A stretch of 35,544 bases of DNA from Candidatus Zixiibacteriota bacterium (GCA_035574315.1 DATLYW010000044.1:1-35544), one strand, 5' to 3'. Positions 7,903 through 16,732 are shown, numbered from the stretch's first letter. Notes: generated from the sequence alone by a model not told the origin. Numbers and translations: made by a program.

Positions 7903-9732
7903 ATGAACCCCAGGGTCGAGTCAACATCCAAGCTCCCCCCGATCCCGGAATCCCGTACGAGCGACGGCGCCGCGGGCGAGCTCGCAGGGCTTTTGGAGCG
8001 CCTCCGCCGGCTTTGCGAGGGTCTGGGGAAGGCCGGTTCGCAGCCGCTGGCGCGCATCGCCGAATTGCAGCAGCGTCTGGCCGAAGAGCGATTCCATCTC
8101 GCCGTTCTGGGTCAGTTCAAGCGCGGCAAAAGCACCCTGCTCAATGCCCTGCTCGGCGAGCCGTTGCTTCCCACCGGGGTCGTACCGTTGACCTCGGTTC
8201 CGACGTTTCTGCAGGGCGGCGAGCGGCGCGCCATACGCGTCCTCTTTCGCGACCGCGGACAAGCGGCGTTCACCGATCTCACGTTGGAGGACGCGCACGA
8301 AATTCTGGTCCGCCACGTGACGGAACAGGAAAATCCTGGAAATCGGCTCGGCGTGGAATACGTCGAGGTGGAGCACCCGTCGTCTCTGTTGCGGGCCGGG
8401 CTCGTGTTGATCGACACCCCGGGCATCGGCTCGACGCTTCGCCACAATACCGAAGCGACGCTGCGCTTCCTGCCGCAATGCGACGCCGCCCTCTTCGTCG
8501 TCTCCGCAGATCCCCCGATCACCGAGGTGGAAAAAGATTTTCTCAAGGCCGTCCGGGACAAAGTGGCGAAGCTGATTTTTGTGATGAACAAGATCGACTA
8601 CCTGGACGATCACGAGCTGGACGAAGCCACACGGTTCCTCGAACGAGCCCTCAGGGAAGCCGACGTTCAAGACGGCCGCACGATTTTTGGAATTTCGGCC
8701 AGGCAGGCGCTGGAGGCGAAGATCGGGCGGGAAGCCGCCCTGTGGCGCAAGAGCGGTCTGGAGGGACTGTTCCGCCACTTGCTCGATTTCACCGCCCGGG
8801 AGAAATCGCGGACCTTGCGTCTCGCGCTCGCGAGAAAGGCGCTCGCCGTGATCGCGGACGTTTCGATGGAAATCCGCCTCCGCCTGCGCTCTCTGGAGCT
8901 GTCACGGCGGGAGCTGGAGAGACGCGTCGAGCTGTTCGACCGCAAAGTGAAGGAGATCGAGGGAGAAGCGATCAAGATCGCCGACCTGCTCGAGGGGGAC
9001 AGGAAACGCGCCGTGGCGCACGTGGAGGATTTGGCGGAAAAGTTGCGGCGCGACGCCCGCAGTCACCTCGAGCGCGTCATCCACGATGCTTTCCGGACCG
9101 CCGGAAACCTCGGCGCCCTCGAGCGACGGGCGAGGGCCGAGCTTGCCGAAGAAATTCCGATATTCTTCCAGACGAGCCTTCGCTGGTTCTCCGATCAAAT
9201 GGAGCAAGCGCTGCGGCAGTCGCTGTCGGCCCACGAAGAGCGTCTGGATGCGCTCACCGGCTCTCTCCGTTCGGCGGCAGCCGCGCTGTTCGAAATCCCT
9301 TATCGTCCCGTGCGGAACCAGGTCGCGCTCGGACGATCCCACCGACCCTACTGGGTCACGGAAAAATGGGACAACACCATCCGGCTTCTTCCCGAAGGAT
9401 TCTTCGACCGCCTTCTCCCGCGATCCGTGAGAAGGCGGCGGATCCAAAAAAGGCTTTTCGACGAACTCGAGAGGCTGGTCGCCCACAACGTGGAAAATAT
9501 CCGCTGGTCGACCCTGAGAAATCTGGACGACGCTTTTCGTCGTTTCTCGGCCGCGCTCGAGGACGAGATCAAGGTGACCGCGGCAGCAACCCGCGAAGCC
9601 ATGCGCGCGGCGGATCTTCGCAAAACGCAGGAAGAAAAAACCGCACGGCCGGATATCGAGCGTCTCGAGCGGAAGGCCGGCGAGCTGGCCGACATCCAGG
9701 ATGCGTTCGCCCGATGCGCAGAATCGGCGTAA
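7903..9732 (+). CDS. Dynamin-like GTPase
   Basis: 609 aa from the ATG at 7903 (a TTG at 7894 is in frame but less likely). The N-terminal third is a dynamin-type GTPase: G1 GQFKRGKST at 70-78, a G2 threonine in PLTSVPTF at 95-102, G3 DTPGIG at 171-176, G4 NKID at 229-232. The remainder is charged and strongly helical, with coiled-coil-like stretches (LRLRSLELSRRELERRVELF), as in bacterial dynamin-like proteins that bind or remodel membranes. No membrane-spanning paddle is evident. The gene starts 18 bases after enolase and is followed after 46 bases by an MFS gene, so it should share the fluoride-controlled transcript. Bacterial dynamins are linked to membrane-stress protection; a role in fluoride stress is inference. 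Confidence 0.87.
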   Translation: MNPRVESTSKLPPIPESRTSDGAAGELAGLLERLRRLCEGLGKAGSQPLARIAELQQRLAEERFHLAVLGQFKRGKSTLLNALLGEPLLPTGVVPLTSVPTFLQGGERRAIRVLFRDRGQAAFTDLTLEDAHEILVRHVTEQENPGNRLGVEYVEVEHPSSLLRAGLVLIDTPGIGSTLRHNTEATLRFLPQCDAALFVVSADPPITEVEKDFLKAVRDKVAKLIFVMNKIDYLDDHELDEATRFLERALREADVQDGRTIFGISARQALEAKIGREAALWRKSGLEGLFRHLLDFTAREKSRTLRLALARKALAVIADVSMEIRLRLRSLELSRRELERRVELFDRKVKEIEGEAIKIADLLEGDRKRAVAHVEDLAEKLRRDARSHLERVIHDAFRTAGNLGALERRARAELAEEIPIFFQTSLRWFSDQMEQALRQSLSAHEERLDALTGSLRSAAAALFEIPYRPVRNQVALGRSHRPYWVTEKWDNTIRLLPEGFFDRLLPRSVRRRRIQKRLFDELERLVAHNVENIRWSTLRNLDDAFRRFSAALEDEIKVTAAATREAMRAADLRKTQEEKTARPDIERLERKAGELADIQDAFARCAESA

Positions 9733-9778
9733 CCGGCCTCGGGGAATCCAAACCGTGCCCGCGGCCGAGGAACCACCG

Positions 9779-10960
9779 ATGAACTTCACAGCCGCTGCAG
9801 CCGCCGAGCAAAAAGCGCTCGCCTTGAGATTTATCGTGCTGATCGGCCTCGTGAGCCTGTTCGCCGACATGACCTATGAGGGGGCGAGAAGCATTACCGG
9901 GCCGTATCTCGCGGTGCTGGGCGCCAGCGGAACCGCGGTGGGCACGGTGGCAGGCTTCGGCGAGCTGATCGGTTACGGCTTACGTCTGGTCTCCGGCTAT
10001 ATCAGCGACCGAACCGGGCGATATTGGACGGTGACGCTGGCCGGCTACGTCGTCAATATGGTCGCCGTGCCCCTTCTGGCGCTGGCGGGAAGCTGGCAAG
10101 CAGCCGCATTCTTGATGATCGCCGAACGAGCCGGAAAAGCCATCCGCACTCCTCCCCGCGACGCCATGCTCTCGCACGCGAGCCAAAGCCTGGGGCGCGG
10201 ATGGGTTTTTGGCCTGCACGAAGCCCTCGACCAGGTCGGGGCAACGCTCGGTCCGCTGATCGTCACGGCCGTTCTCTATTTCAATGGCACTTACCGCACC
10301 GGTTTTGCGGTCCTGCTGGCGCCCGCGCTGCTGGCCCTGTCCGCGCTGCTCGCGACGCGGCTTCTTTATCCTCGACCCAAGGATCTGGAATTGATACTTC
10401 CCGGTCTCGAAGCCAAGGGTTATCCCCGACGATTCTGGCTGTACGTCGTCGCGGCCTCGCTGATCGGGGCCGGCTATGTCGATTTCCCCCTGATCGCCTA
10501 TCATTTCGAAAAATCCACGATGGTTCCCGACGAGTGGATTCCCGTTCTTTACGCGGTGGCTATGGGAGTGGACGCCGCAGGAGCCGTCGTTCTCGGGCGC
10601 TTGTTCGACCGCCGGGGAGTGTCTGTCCTCATTTTTGCCACCGCGCTCGCGGCGCTCTTTGCCCCTCTGGTTTTCCTCCTCGGCGGTCTCTTCACCCTGG
10701 TCGGGATGGCCCTCTGGGGACTGGGTATGGGAGCACAGGAGTCGATCATGAGAGCCGTGGTGGCCGAGTTGATCCCCGGCGATAGACGCGCGTCCGCGTA
10801 CGGAATCTTCAATGCGGCGTTCGGCCTCTTCTGGTTTGCGGGGAGTCTCGTCGCCGGGATCCTCTACGACGTCTCGCTCCACGCGCTGGTCGCGGCTTCG
10901 ATGGCTCTGCAGCTGATCTCGGTGCCCGTGTTGCTGGCGGTGCGGACAAAGGCGCCGTGA
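9779..10960 (+). CDS. MFS transporter in the fluoride-responsive operon
   Basis: 393 aa from the ATG at 9779. Roughly twelve hydrophobic segments are visible, with the MFS loop 2-3 motif as GYISDRTGRYW and its repeat in the second half as GRLFDRRG. The segment ERAGKAIRTPPRDAMLS is typical of one broad, uncharacterised bacterial MFS family. It should act as a secondary transporter in the inner membrane; the substrate is not predictable. Its position downstream of a fluoride riboswitch, with no crcB/fluC or CLC-F gene in the window, makes fluoride or a fluoride-related metabolite a hypothesis only. The preceding 46-base gap and following 49-base gap fit one operon. Confidence 0.9.
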   Translation: MNFTAAAAAEQKALALRFIVLIGLVSLFADMTYEGARSITGPYLAVLGASGTAVGTVAGFGELIGYGLRLVSGYISDRTGRYWTVTLAGYVVNMVAVPLLALAGSWQAAAFLMIAERAGKAIRTPPRDAMLSHASQSLGRGWVFGLHEALDQVGATLGPLIVTAVLYFNGTYRTGFAVLLAPALLALSALLATRLLYPRPKDLELILPGLEAKGYPRRFWLYVVAASLIGAGYVDFPLIAYHFEKSTMVPDEWIPVLYAVAMGVDAAGAVVLGRLFDRRGVSVLIFATALAALFAPLVFLLGGLFTLVGMALWGLGMGAQESIMRAVVAELIPGDRRASAYGIFNAAFGLFWFAGSLVAGILYDVSLHALVAASMALQLISVPVLLAVRTKAP

Positions 10961-11009
10961 TGCTGCATGGCCGTTCCGAGCGGCCGGCACCGTTCGCCGC
11001 CCGCTGAAC

Positions 11010-12380
11010 ATGGAGAAACCCCACGCTTTCGTCAGGCTCGTCGAGGCGTTCGAGAAATCCGAATGCCCGGTTTGTTTCCTGGTGTCGAGGGACAGCCGCG
11101 CGTACCTGGATCATTTGCTCTACGAATCGGTGCTGGACGTTCCGACCCGGATGAAGCTGACGGAATCCTTCGGGTTCTGCGGCTGGCACGCCCGGCAGAT
11201 CCAGTCCCTGCCCGCGATCTGCTCGCCCGACGTCGGTTTCGCGATTTTCGCCGGCGATCTGCTGCGGAAGCTCGACTTCGCGGGTCAGGCGGCGATTCGC
11301 GACTACGAGGGCCGCCGGAGCTGGAGGTCATGGCGCCGCAAGCGACGGCAGAGCCTTCTCTCGTTGCTCAAGCAGAGACGCTGTCCTGTTTGTGATCACG
11401 TCGAGCAGTTCGAGTCGTTCCACTTGAAAGATTTGCTGGACGCGATCGGCGACAGCGAGTTCCTGAGCCTCTATCGCCGATCGTCGGGCCTTTGCCTGCC
11501 GCACTTTTTCATTTTGGAGGAAACCTACTCGTCCCATCCCAATTTTCCGCTTCTGCTTCGCGCACAGCTCGCAAAGGCAAAAGAGATCCAGCGGACCCTG
11601 GAGGAATTTCTTCGCAAACAAGATTACCGGTTCCGCGACCAGCTCACTCCGGAAGAGACGAGATCCTGGAAAAAGGCGATGGACCTCCTCACCGGCAGGC
11701 CCGAAGTTTTCGCCAACGAAATGGGACATGATCTCTTCCAGCGCTCGCTCGTACGGCCCTTCCGCCGCCGGGCCGGTCCTGTCGCCCGCTTCCCGGTAAA
11801 GCTGCGCGGGCTTCGGCAGTTGATCGGTGAGGTCGAAGCTTCGAGACAGGCGACTCTCTACCTCAAAAGGCCCCTTCCGCCCGCGCTCTTCGATGCCTTG
11901 AAGGAAGTTGCAAGCAAACGTCCCGGCCCGGTCGTCGAGGTCGTCGTCGAAGATCTGGAAGATGTCGAATATCTGCGCCAGCTCCATTCGGCCGGCTTCG
12001 CTGTTTTTTACGGTATCGGCCTGCCCGCGCAGACGCTGATTTTTTTGGACGAGAGGCGGGGAGTGGCGCTGGAGGAAAAGCAGGGGGGTTCGGGATGCTC
12101 TTTCCGCGAGTTGAAGGATCCCGAGGGCCTCCGTCTGAAGCTCCTGTGGCACAAATTCGGGATCGCGGTTCTCCTTCGAGGGCTCGTCAAGGAAACGGAT
12201 TCGAACAGCGGTCTGTTCTGCGTGGCGGTGAGCGGCCGGACAGAGCAATGGTGCCGTTTCAGAGCTCCCCGGACCTGCCGCGCGCCTGAGGTGGGATCGG
12301 AAGTCGAGATCTTCGGCTGGGAAAAATGGAACACTCGCGTGGTCGAAGTCCTGAAAATGACCCGCCAAGCGGCCGAGTAG
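11010..12380 (+). CDS. DUF6062-like cysteine-rich protein with an extra C-terminal domain
   Basis: 456 aa, function unknown. The N-terminal ~250 residues carry two matching CxxC...CxxH sets: Cys19/Cys22 with Cys57/His60, and Cys125/Cys128 with Cys162/His165. This looks like a duplicated metal-binding (zinc or Fe-S) unit and resembles DUF6062 proteins. Residues ~275-456 form a separate domain, mixed alpha/beta in appearance (VVEVVVEDLEDVEYLRQL, then AVFYGIGLPAQTLIFLD), that I do not recognise. No signal peptide or membrane segment is present, so it is probably cytosolic. It is the last gene of the riboswitch operon, 49 bases after the MFS gene, and converges on the iron-transporter gene with a 22-base gap. 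Confidence 0.75.
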   Translation: MEKPHAFVRLVEAFEKSECPVCFLVSRDSRAYLDHLLYESVLDVPTRMKLTESFGFCGWHARQIQSLPAICSPDVGFAIFAGDLLRKLDFAGQAAIRDYEGRRSWRSWRRKRRQSLLSLLKQRRCPVCDHVEQFESFHLKDLLDAIGDSEFLSLYRRSSGLCLPHFFILEETYSSHPNFPLLLRAQLAKAKEIQRTLEEFLRKQDYRFRDQLTPEETRSWKKAMDLLTGRPEVFANEMGHDLFQRSLVRPFRRRAGPVARFPVKLRGLRQLIGEVEASRQATLYLKRPLPPALFDALKEVASKRPGPVVEVVVEDLEDVEYLRQLHSAGFAVFYGIGLPAQTLIFLDERRGVALEEKQGGSGCSFRELKDPEGLRLKLLWHKFGIAVLLRGLVKETDSNSGLFCVAVSGRTEQWCRFRAPRTCRAPEVGSEVEIFGWEKWNTRVVEVLKMTRQAAE

Positions 12381-12402
12381 CCGCAGGCCCGCTTGCTCCA
12401 CC

Positions 12403-13533
12403 CTATCCGACCGCGGACACGCCGAGGAGCCGGCCGACGCTGTAGGTGACCGCGGAGGCGAGCAGGCCGATGGCGAGGGTGCGCATGCCGCTCACCAAGG
12501 GTCCGCGGGCGGTGAAAATCGAGACCAGCGCCCCGACGCCGAACAGGGCGAGACAGCTGAGCAGCGTGCTGGCGACCCAGGCTCCGAAGCCGGAAAGGAA
12601 CAGATACGGCAGCACCGGAAAGGCCGCGCCGACCACGAAGGCGAGAAACGAGCTGGCGGCCGCGGCCCACGGCGAGCCGAGCTCGGACGGATCCAGACCG
12701 AGCTCCTCGCGCGCCAGCGTGTCCACCGCGGTCTCGGGATTCTGGATGATGCGCCGCGCCATGAGCGCCGCTTCCTTTTCCGGAATGCCCTTGGCCTGAT
12801 AGATCAGCGACAGCTCCTCTTCCTCCTCCTTCGGCGACATCTCCAGCTCCTGCTTTTCCATCGCGATCTGCTGCTCGAACAGCTCCCGCTGCGCCCGGAC
12901 GGAGACGTACTCGCCCGCGGCCATGGAAAACGAGCCGGCGAGGAGCCCGGCGACCCCCGCGAGCACGATGTACTCCGGGCTCGCCTCGGCGCCGGCGAAG
13001 CCCATCACCAGGCTGAAGTTCGACACCAGACCGTCGTTGATCCCGAAGACCGCGGCGCGCATGCTGCCCGCGCGGCCCACCGCGTGCCACCGCTCGCGCC
13101 CCATGATGCCTTCGTAGCCCGACAGGCCTCGCGCCATCTCGCGCAGCGCGCGGCTGTGCGCCCGCTCCTGGGCCGGAAGGCCGGCCGCTTCGGGCTGGTG
13201 CAGGTAGCCGGCCTCGTCGCGCGCTTCGAGGCCGCTGATGATGGGAAGGACCTTTTGCGTGCCGAAGCGCCTCGCCATCCAGCCGAGCAGCCGCACGCGC
13301 ACTCCGGGCCGGTACCTCGGCACCTCGCCGCCCCCCGCGCGGATCAAGCGCAACCAGCGCTGCGCGTGGCGCTCCTCGGCGGCCGCCATCTTCGCGAAGA
13401 TCGCCGCCCGCTTTTCGTCCTTCTCCGCGCGCGCGAGCGCGCGGTAAAGCGCGATCCCGTCCATCTCGACGAGATAGTTGCGCCGGTACCGCGCGAGGTC
13501 GGCTTCGGTGATCTCCTGGCTCATCGGCTCCAT
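12403..13533 (-). CDS. MbfA-like fusion: rubrerythrin-type ferritin domain + VIT1/CCC1 iron transporter
   Basis: 376 aa. Residues ~10-140 are a ferritin-like/rubrerythrin domain with diiron-type ligands Glu23, Glu53-x2-His56, Glu103/Glu107 and Glu123-x2-His126. Residues ~155-376 are a VIT1/CCC1 membrane domain (AAVFGINDGLVSNFSLVMGF, then AAGEYVSVRAQRELFEQQ and several hydrophobic segments). This is the domain order of MbfA, the membrane-bound ferritin that exports iron and protects against peroxide in rhizobia and agrobacteria. It should sit in the inner membrane and export Fe2+ or Mn2+. ATG 13524 (fourth codon) has a closer GGAG and is an alternative start. The gene diverges from ilvA across 110 bases that include TTGCATAGCAA (13606-13616), a short palindrome that could be an operator. 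Confidence 0.9.
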   Translation of the reverse strand: MEPMSQEITEADLARYRRNYLVEMDGIALYRALARAEKDEKRAAIFAKMAAAEERHAQRWLRLIRAGGGEVPRYRPGVRVRLLGWMARRFGTQKVLPIISGLEARDEAGYLHQPEAAGLPAQERAHSRALREMARGLSGYEGIMGRERWHAVGRAGSMRAAVFGINDGLVSNFSLVMGFAGAEASPEYIVLAGVAGLLAGSFSMAAGEYVSVRAQRELFEQQIAMEKQELEMSPKEEEEELSLIYQAKGIPEKEAALMARRIIQNPETAVDTLAREELGLDPSELGSPWAAAASSFLAFVVGAAFPVLPYLFLSGFGAWVASTLLSCLALFGVGALVSIFTARGPLVSGMRTLAIGLLASAVTYSVGRLLGVSAVG

Positions 13534-13643
13534 GTCGTTCCGCTCGCCATCGGTCTCAAGCTATGCCAGCCGCCCGGCAGCGTCAACCGGACGGCGTCTT
13601 TTCCCTTGCATAGCAACCGGGTTCATTTTAACGTTGACGGGCC

Positions 13644-14852
13644 GTGGTGACGCTCCAGGACATTCGCGAGGCGCACGAGCGGATTCGCTCGCGCATCTAC
13701 CTCTCCCCGCTCCCCCACTCGGAGACGGTGAGCAACATGGCGGGAGCCCGGGTCTACTTCAAGCTCGAAAACCTCCAGATGACCGGCTCCTTCAAGGAAA
13801 GAGGAGCGCTCAACAGGCTCCTCACGCTCCCTCCCGAGGAGGCCGCCCGCGGGGTGATCGCGGCGAGCGCCGGCAATCACGGCATGGCCGTCGCCTTCCA
13901 CAGCAGGCGGTTGAACATCGCGGCGACCATCGTCATGCCCGTGCAGGCGCCCCTCATCAAGGTGACCTGGGTCCGCCGTTTCGGCGCCCGGACGGTGCTG
14001 CACGGCACCGACTACGAGTCCGCCTTCGCCGAAGCACGCCGGCTGAGCGCGGAAGGCGGGCCGGCGTTCATCCATGCCTTCGACGACCCGCGCGTGATCG
14101 CGGGGCAGGGAACGATCGGCCTCGAGCTTTACGACCAGAACCCCGACCTCGACGCCGTGCTCGTCCCGGTGGGGGGCGGCGGCCTGATCGCGGGCATCGC
14201 CGTCGCGCTGAAGACGCTCAGCCCGAAGATTCGCGTGATCGGCGTTCAGGCCGAGGCGCTCCCGTCGATGAAGGCGGCGCTGCGGGAAGGCCGGGTCGTC
14301 CGGATCGATCCCGGGACGACGATCGCCGACGGCATCGCGGTGCGCGCCGTGGGCGAGCTCACGCTGCCGCTCGTGCAGAAGTACGTCGACGACGTGGTCA
14401 CGGTGAGCGAAGGCGAGATCGCCAACGCGGTCCTGGTGCTGCTGGAGATCGAGAAGACCGTCGCCGAGGGCGCGGCCGCCGTGCCGCTGGCGGCGCTGCT
14501 CAACCGCAGGGTCGATTTGCGCGGCAAGCAGGTCGCGCTCCTCGTCTCGGGCGGCAACATCGACATGAACCTCATCTCCCGAATCATCGAGAAAGGGCTC
14601 ATCCGCGACGGGCGGCTGTGCCGGTTCTCCGTGGTTCTTTCGGACCGCCCCGGGAGCCTCGCCCGGCTCACCCGGACCATCGCCGAAGCGGGAGCCAACA
14701 TCCTCCAGATCGGCCATTCCCGCGGGTTCGGACAGGTGGCGATCGGCGAAACCGAGGTCGAGCTGACGCTCGAAACCACCGGCCCCGAGCACATCGAGCA
14801 GTTGCGTGCCGCTCTCGGCGCCGAAGGCTTCAGGTTCAAGATCGAGCAATAG
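13644..14852 (+). CDS. ilvA: Threonine ammonia-lyase with C-terminal ACT domain
   Basis: 402 aa with a GTG start (GTG GTG at 13644-13649). It is a fold-type II PLP enzyme: the PLP lysine is Lys51 in GSFKERGA, the [11 protein letters not shown] loop binds the substrate carboxylate, and VGGGGLIAG is the phosphate-binding loop. Residues ~330-402 form one ACT domain ([20 protein letters not shown]), matching the shorter (~400-aa) ammonia-lyases rather than long two-ACT IlvA. The enzyme makes 2-oxobutanoate and ammonia from threonine, for isoleucine synthesis or for catabolism through a 2-oxoacid oxidoreductase such as the one encoded 10 kb downstream. It converges on the BCAM0308-family gene with a 13-base gap. 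Confidence 0.93.
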   Translation: MVTLQDIREAHERIRSRIYLSPLPHSETVSNMAGARVYFKLENLQMTGSFKERGALNRLLTLPPEEAARGVIAASAGNHGMAVAFHSRRLNIAATIVMPVQAPLIKVTWVRRFGARTVLHGTDYESAFAEARRLSAEGGPAFIHAFDDPRVIAGQGTIGLELYDQNPDLDAVLVPVGGGGLIAGIAVALKTLSPKIRVIGVQAEALPSMKAALREGRVVRIDPGTTIADGIAVRAVGELTLPLVQKYVDDVVTVSEGEIANAVLVLLEIEKTVAEGAAAVPLAALLNRRVDLRGKQVALLVSGGNIDMNLISRIIEKGLIRDGRLCRFSVVLSDRPGSLARLTRTIAEAGANILQIGHSRGFGQVAIGETEVELTLETTGPEHIEQLRAALGAEGFRFKIEQ

Positions 14853-14865
14853 CGCGCCTGTGGCG

Positions 14866-15372
14866 TCAATCGGATGGCTTTTCCCAGAAAACGCGCACGA
14901 ATTTATTGTTGTGCGACCATTTGTAGGCGAGCCTGCCGCCCTTCGCCTTGCGGATGGCGCGCCCGAGCCTCTGCGCGAGCTTTTCCGTCGTGGTTTCCAC
15001 CTTCCAGCCGGATGCGGCCTGCTCCATGTTCATGATCCGCTCCAGCGGATTCTTTTGCTGCGCCCTCTCCTGCTCGTTTTTGAGAATGTTGAGGATCTCG
15101 CCGCGGTCGGCCGCCTCCACGTTGAGCAGGTGGAGCTCCCCGTTCGGATATCTCTCTTTCGTCTTGCGACACGCCGGACAGTATTTGCGGTTGACCGGGA
15201 TCGGCCCGGCGGAGCCCGCCGGGGGGATCAAGCTCCAGCGGCGCCGGTAGTAATAAGCCCCGCATCCGCCGCACCGGAACGTCCCCTTGGGCGCAAGGCG
15301 CGGTAGGTAAGTGTCGCGATCGACGTCAACCTTTTTCTTGTATGCGGTATTGTACCTCTTGGGCGATCTCAT
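14866..15372 (-). CDS. BCAM0308-family zinc-ribbon protein
   Basis: 168 aa. Two CxxC knuckles (Cys34/Cys37 and Cys65/Cys68) form a zinc-ribbon-like unit. They are followed by a helical segment (ILNILKNEQERAQQKNPLER) and a C-terminal beta-rich end (GWKVETTTEKLAQRLGRAI). Length, knuckle spacing and the LERIM and TTT...LARRxG-type motifs match the BCAM0308 family, named for a gene of the Burkholderia low-oxygen-activated locus. The biochemical function is unknown. It follows the zf-TFIIB gene by 19 bases and is probably co-transcribed with it. Confidence 0.8.
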   Translation of the reverse strand: MRSPKRYNTAYKKKVDVDRDTYLPRLAPKGTFRCGGCGAYYYRRRWSLIPPAGSAGPIPVNRKYCPACRKTKERYPNGELHLLNVEAADRGEILNILKNEQERAQQKNPLERIMNMEQAASGWKVETTTEKLAQRLGRAIRKAKGGRLAYKWSHNNKFVRVFWEKPSD

Positions 15373-15391
15373 GACCCGACTGCCTCCGCGC

Positions 15392-15712
15392 CTACTGCTT
15401 GCCCGTCAGCTTGTCGATCCATTCTCCCAGCGGACCGCGACCGATCTTCCTGACGAGGGATTCGAGCTCCCCTTTGTCCATCCAGACGCCGCCGCAGTCG
15501 CGGCACCGATCGAGAAGCAGGCCGTGGAACGTGTAGCTGTCCAGAGTTCCCGGACACTTCGGGCAACGAAAGACGGCGGCCGATTCCACCTTCTTGAGTT
15601 GCGCCCTGAGCCTCTCGATCAGCTCCCGGTCGCGTTCCGCGAAATAGATATCTTCCTTCGCCCGCTCGACGAGCTTCATCGTCTCGCCAAACTTGTCCTT
15701 TTCGTCGGCCAT
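15392..15712 (-). CDS. zf-TFIIB domain protein
   Basis: 106 aa. The N-terminal half is charged and helical. The C-terminal half is a zf-TFIIB zinc ribbon: Cys50/Cys53 (FRCPKCPG) and Cys70/Cys73, with the family signature DRCRDCGGVWMDKGELESL. A GGAGGAG ribosome site lies just before the ATG. Proteins of this family are small and of unknown role, often near stress genes. It is the first gene of a two-gene unit with the BCAM0308-family gene. Confidence 0.85.
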   Translation of the reverse strand: MADEKDKFGETMKLVERAKEDIYFAERDRELIERLRAQLKKVESAAVFRCPKCPGTLDSYTFHGLLLDRCRDCGGVWMDKGELESLVRKIGRGPLGEWIDKLTGKQ

Positions 15713-16016
15713 GGTCTCTCCTCCCGGTCCGGTTTCGTCGCAGTTTCGATGCCAACGCGGTCGCCCTGCCCTGCGCCCTTCCGGCGAAAAAACACGAGCT
15801 TACGGTACCGAGACGATCTTACCCGAGTCTCAGCTTTGTCGATAATAAGAAAAAGAAAGGGAATTTTTTTCAGTTCTGCGAGGCCGCTTTTCCCGATATT
15901 GATATCGCGACAGAGCCTTGTCGCTCCGCCTGCCGTTGACCGCGCTGCTCCCGGAAAAGCTCGTTGCGGAGCATGTCGCAATGCCGCAGAAACGGGCCGA
16001 CGGCCAGGTGCGAAGC
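15713..16016. other. 304-base spacer between the USP and zf-TFIIB genes
   Basis: I see no gene here. On the minus strand it has an A/T-rich run (GAACTGAAAAAAATTCCC and CTTTCTTTTTCTTATTATCG, 15840-15875) and GATATCAATATC at 15897-15908. Near its zf-TFIIB end there is a weak sigma-54-like element, listed separately. The length and lower GC suggest a control region for the zf-TFIIB/BCAM0308 pair. Confidence 0.5.
15740..15754 (-). promoter_or_regulatory. Weak sigma-54-like promoter before the zf-TFIIB gene
   Basis: The minus strand reads TGGCATCGAAACTGC, matching TGGCAC-N5-TTGC at 8 of 10 positions, including the essential GG and GC with correct spacing. The start would be near 15728, leaving a 16-base leader that still contains GGAGGAG. 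I see no copy of the palindrome found at 24739-24754 about 100 bases upstream. Confidence 0.3.
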
Positions 16017-16481
16017 TCAGACCATCGGCGAGCCTCCAGCGGCCGCACGCGGGATCACCAGGAGCGGGCAGGGCGCGGCGGAAAGCACCTTTTCCGCGAC
16101 GCTCCCGAGCAGGATATGATTCAGCCCGGTTCGGCCGTGCGTTGACATGACGATCAGGTCGGCCTTTTCCTCGGTGGCCTTCTCGACGATCCGCCTGGGC
16201 GGGCTCCCCGGCTCGACGACCGCGCGAATCCTCACCGCGGGGCGATAACCCGAAAAATGCTCTTCGATGTAGGCTTCCAGCCGGCGCTGCTCTTCGGGCA
16301 CCAGCGCGAGACCCGGGTTGGATTCGTCGTCCCTGGAGAAAAGACCGTCGCCGACCGCAATGACGTGGTAGACCAGCACCTCGGCCCCTTGCGACTTCGC
16401 CGTTTCGAAGGCGCAGCGCACCCCTGCCCAGCCGAGCTCGGAAAAGTCGGTAGGCGCCAGAATCTTTGCGACCTTGCGCAT
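16017..16481 (-). CDS. Universal stress protein (single domain)
   Basis: 154 aa, one UspA domain. It starts KILAPTDFSELG and ends with the ATP-binding motif STHGRTGLNHILLGSVAEKV (G-x2-G-x9-G-S). These are cytosolic ATP-binding proteins induced by starvation, hypoxia or oxidative stress; partners are unknown. It diverges from the small membrane protein/P-type ATPase pair. The spacer carries a sigma-54-like sequence that I do not trust (see rejected items). Confidence 0.93.
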   Translation of the reverse strand: MRKVAKILAPTDFSELGWAGVRCAFETAKSQGAEVLVYHVIAVGDGLFSRDDESNPGLALVPEEQRRLEAYIEEHFSGYRPAVRIRAVVEPGSPPRRIVEKATEEKADLIVMSTHGRTGLNHILLGSVAEKVLSAAPCPLLVIPRAAAGGSPMV

Positions 16482-16599
16482 GCCGTCGCCCCGCGAGGGC
16501 TTTACGGGCCGTTACGCCGCTATTCAGCCCTGCCGCTGCGCTGCGTTTAATGCAAGACTCGTCCCAATCGTGCTCGGGCCGTGCCCGGAGCGCGGGTTG

Positions 16600-16644
16600 C
16601 GTTCAAAACTTTCAAGCCGTTCAACCGCTTCGCTCCGTTCGGGC
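16600..16644 (-). repeat. Dispersed repeat, copy 1 (left of the P-type ATPase cassette)
   Basis: On the minus strand this reads GGCCCGAACGGAGCGAAGCG, later followed by GTTTTGAACG. A similar plus-strand copy lies at 20750-20800. The first 20 bases of the two copies differ at two positions, and both end in a TTTTGAACG block. The two copies are inverted relative to each other and bracket the ATPase locus. Confidence 0.4.
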
Positions 16645-16732
16645 CGTGGCCGCGGCAATCTTCGATCTCTGGCCTCCGGTCCACACCTTGGACTTCGAAC
16701 TCGAGCTGTTTTGTCGGGATACAGACAACGAG

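Noticed and set aside
7422..9782. 786-codon plus-strand frame through enolase and the GTPase
   Set aside because: It overlaps two genes with intact motifs in other frames and translates to Arg/Gly-rich noise.
16552..16566. Sigma-54-like TGGGACGAGTCTTGC on the minus strand before the single-domain USP gene
   Set aside because: It has one mismatch and its CGAGTCTTGC core recurs in the dispersed repeat at 20768-20777, so it is probably part of a repeat and not a selected promoter. No enhancer-like palindrome is seen at the right distance.
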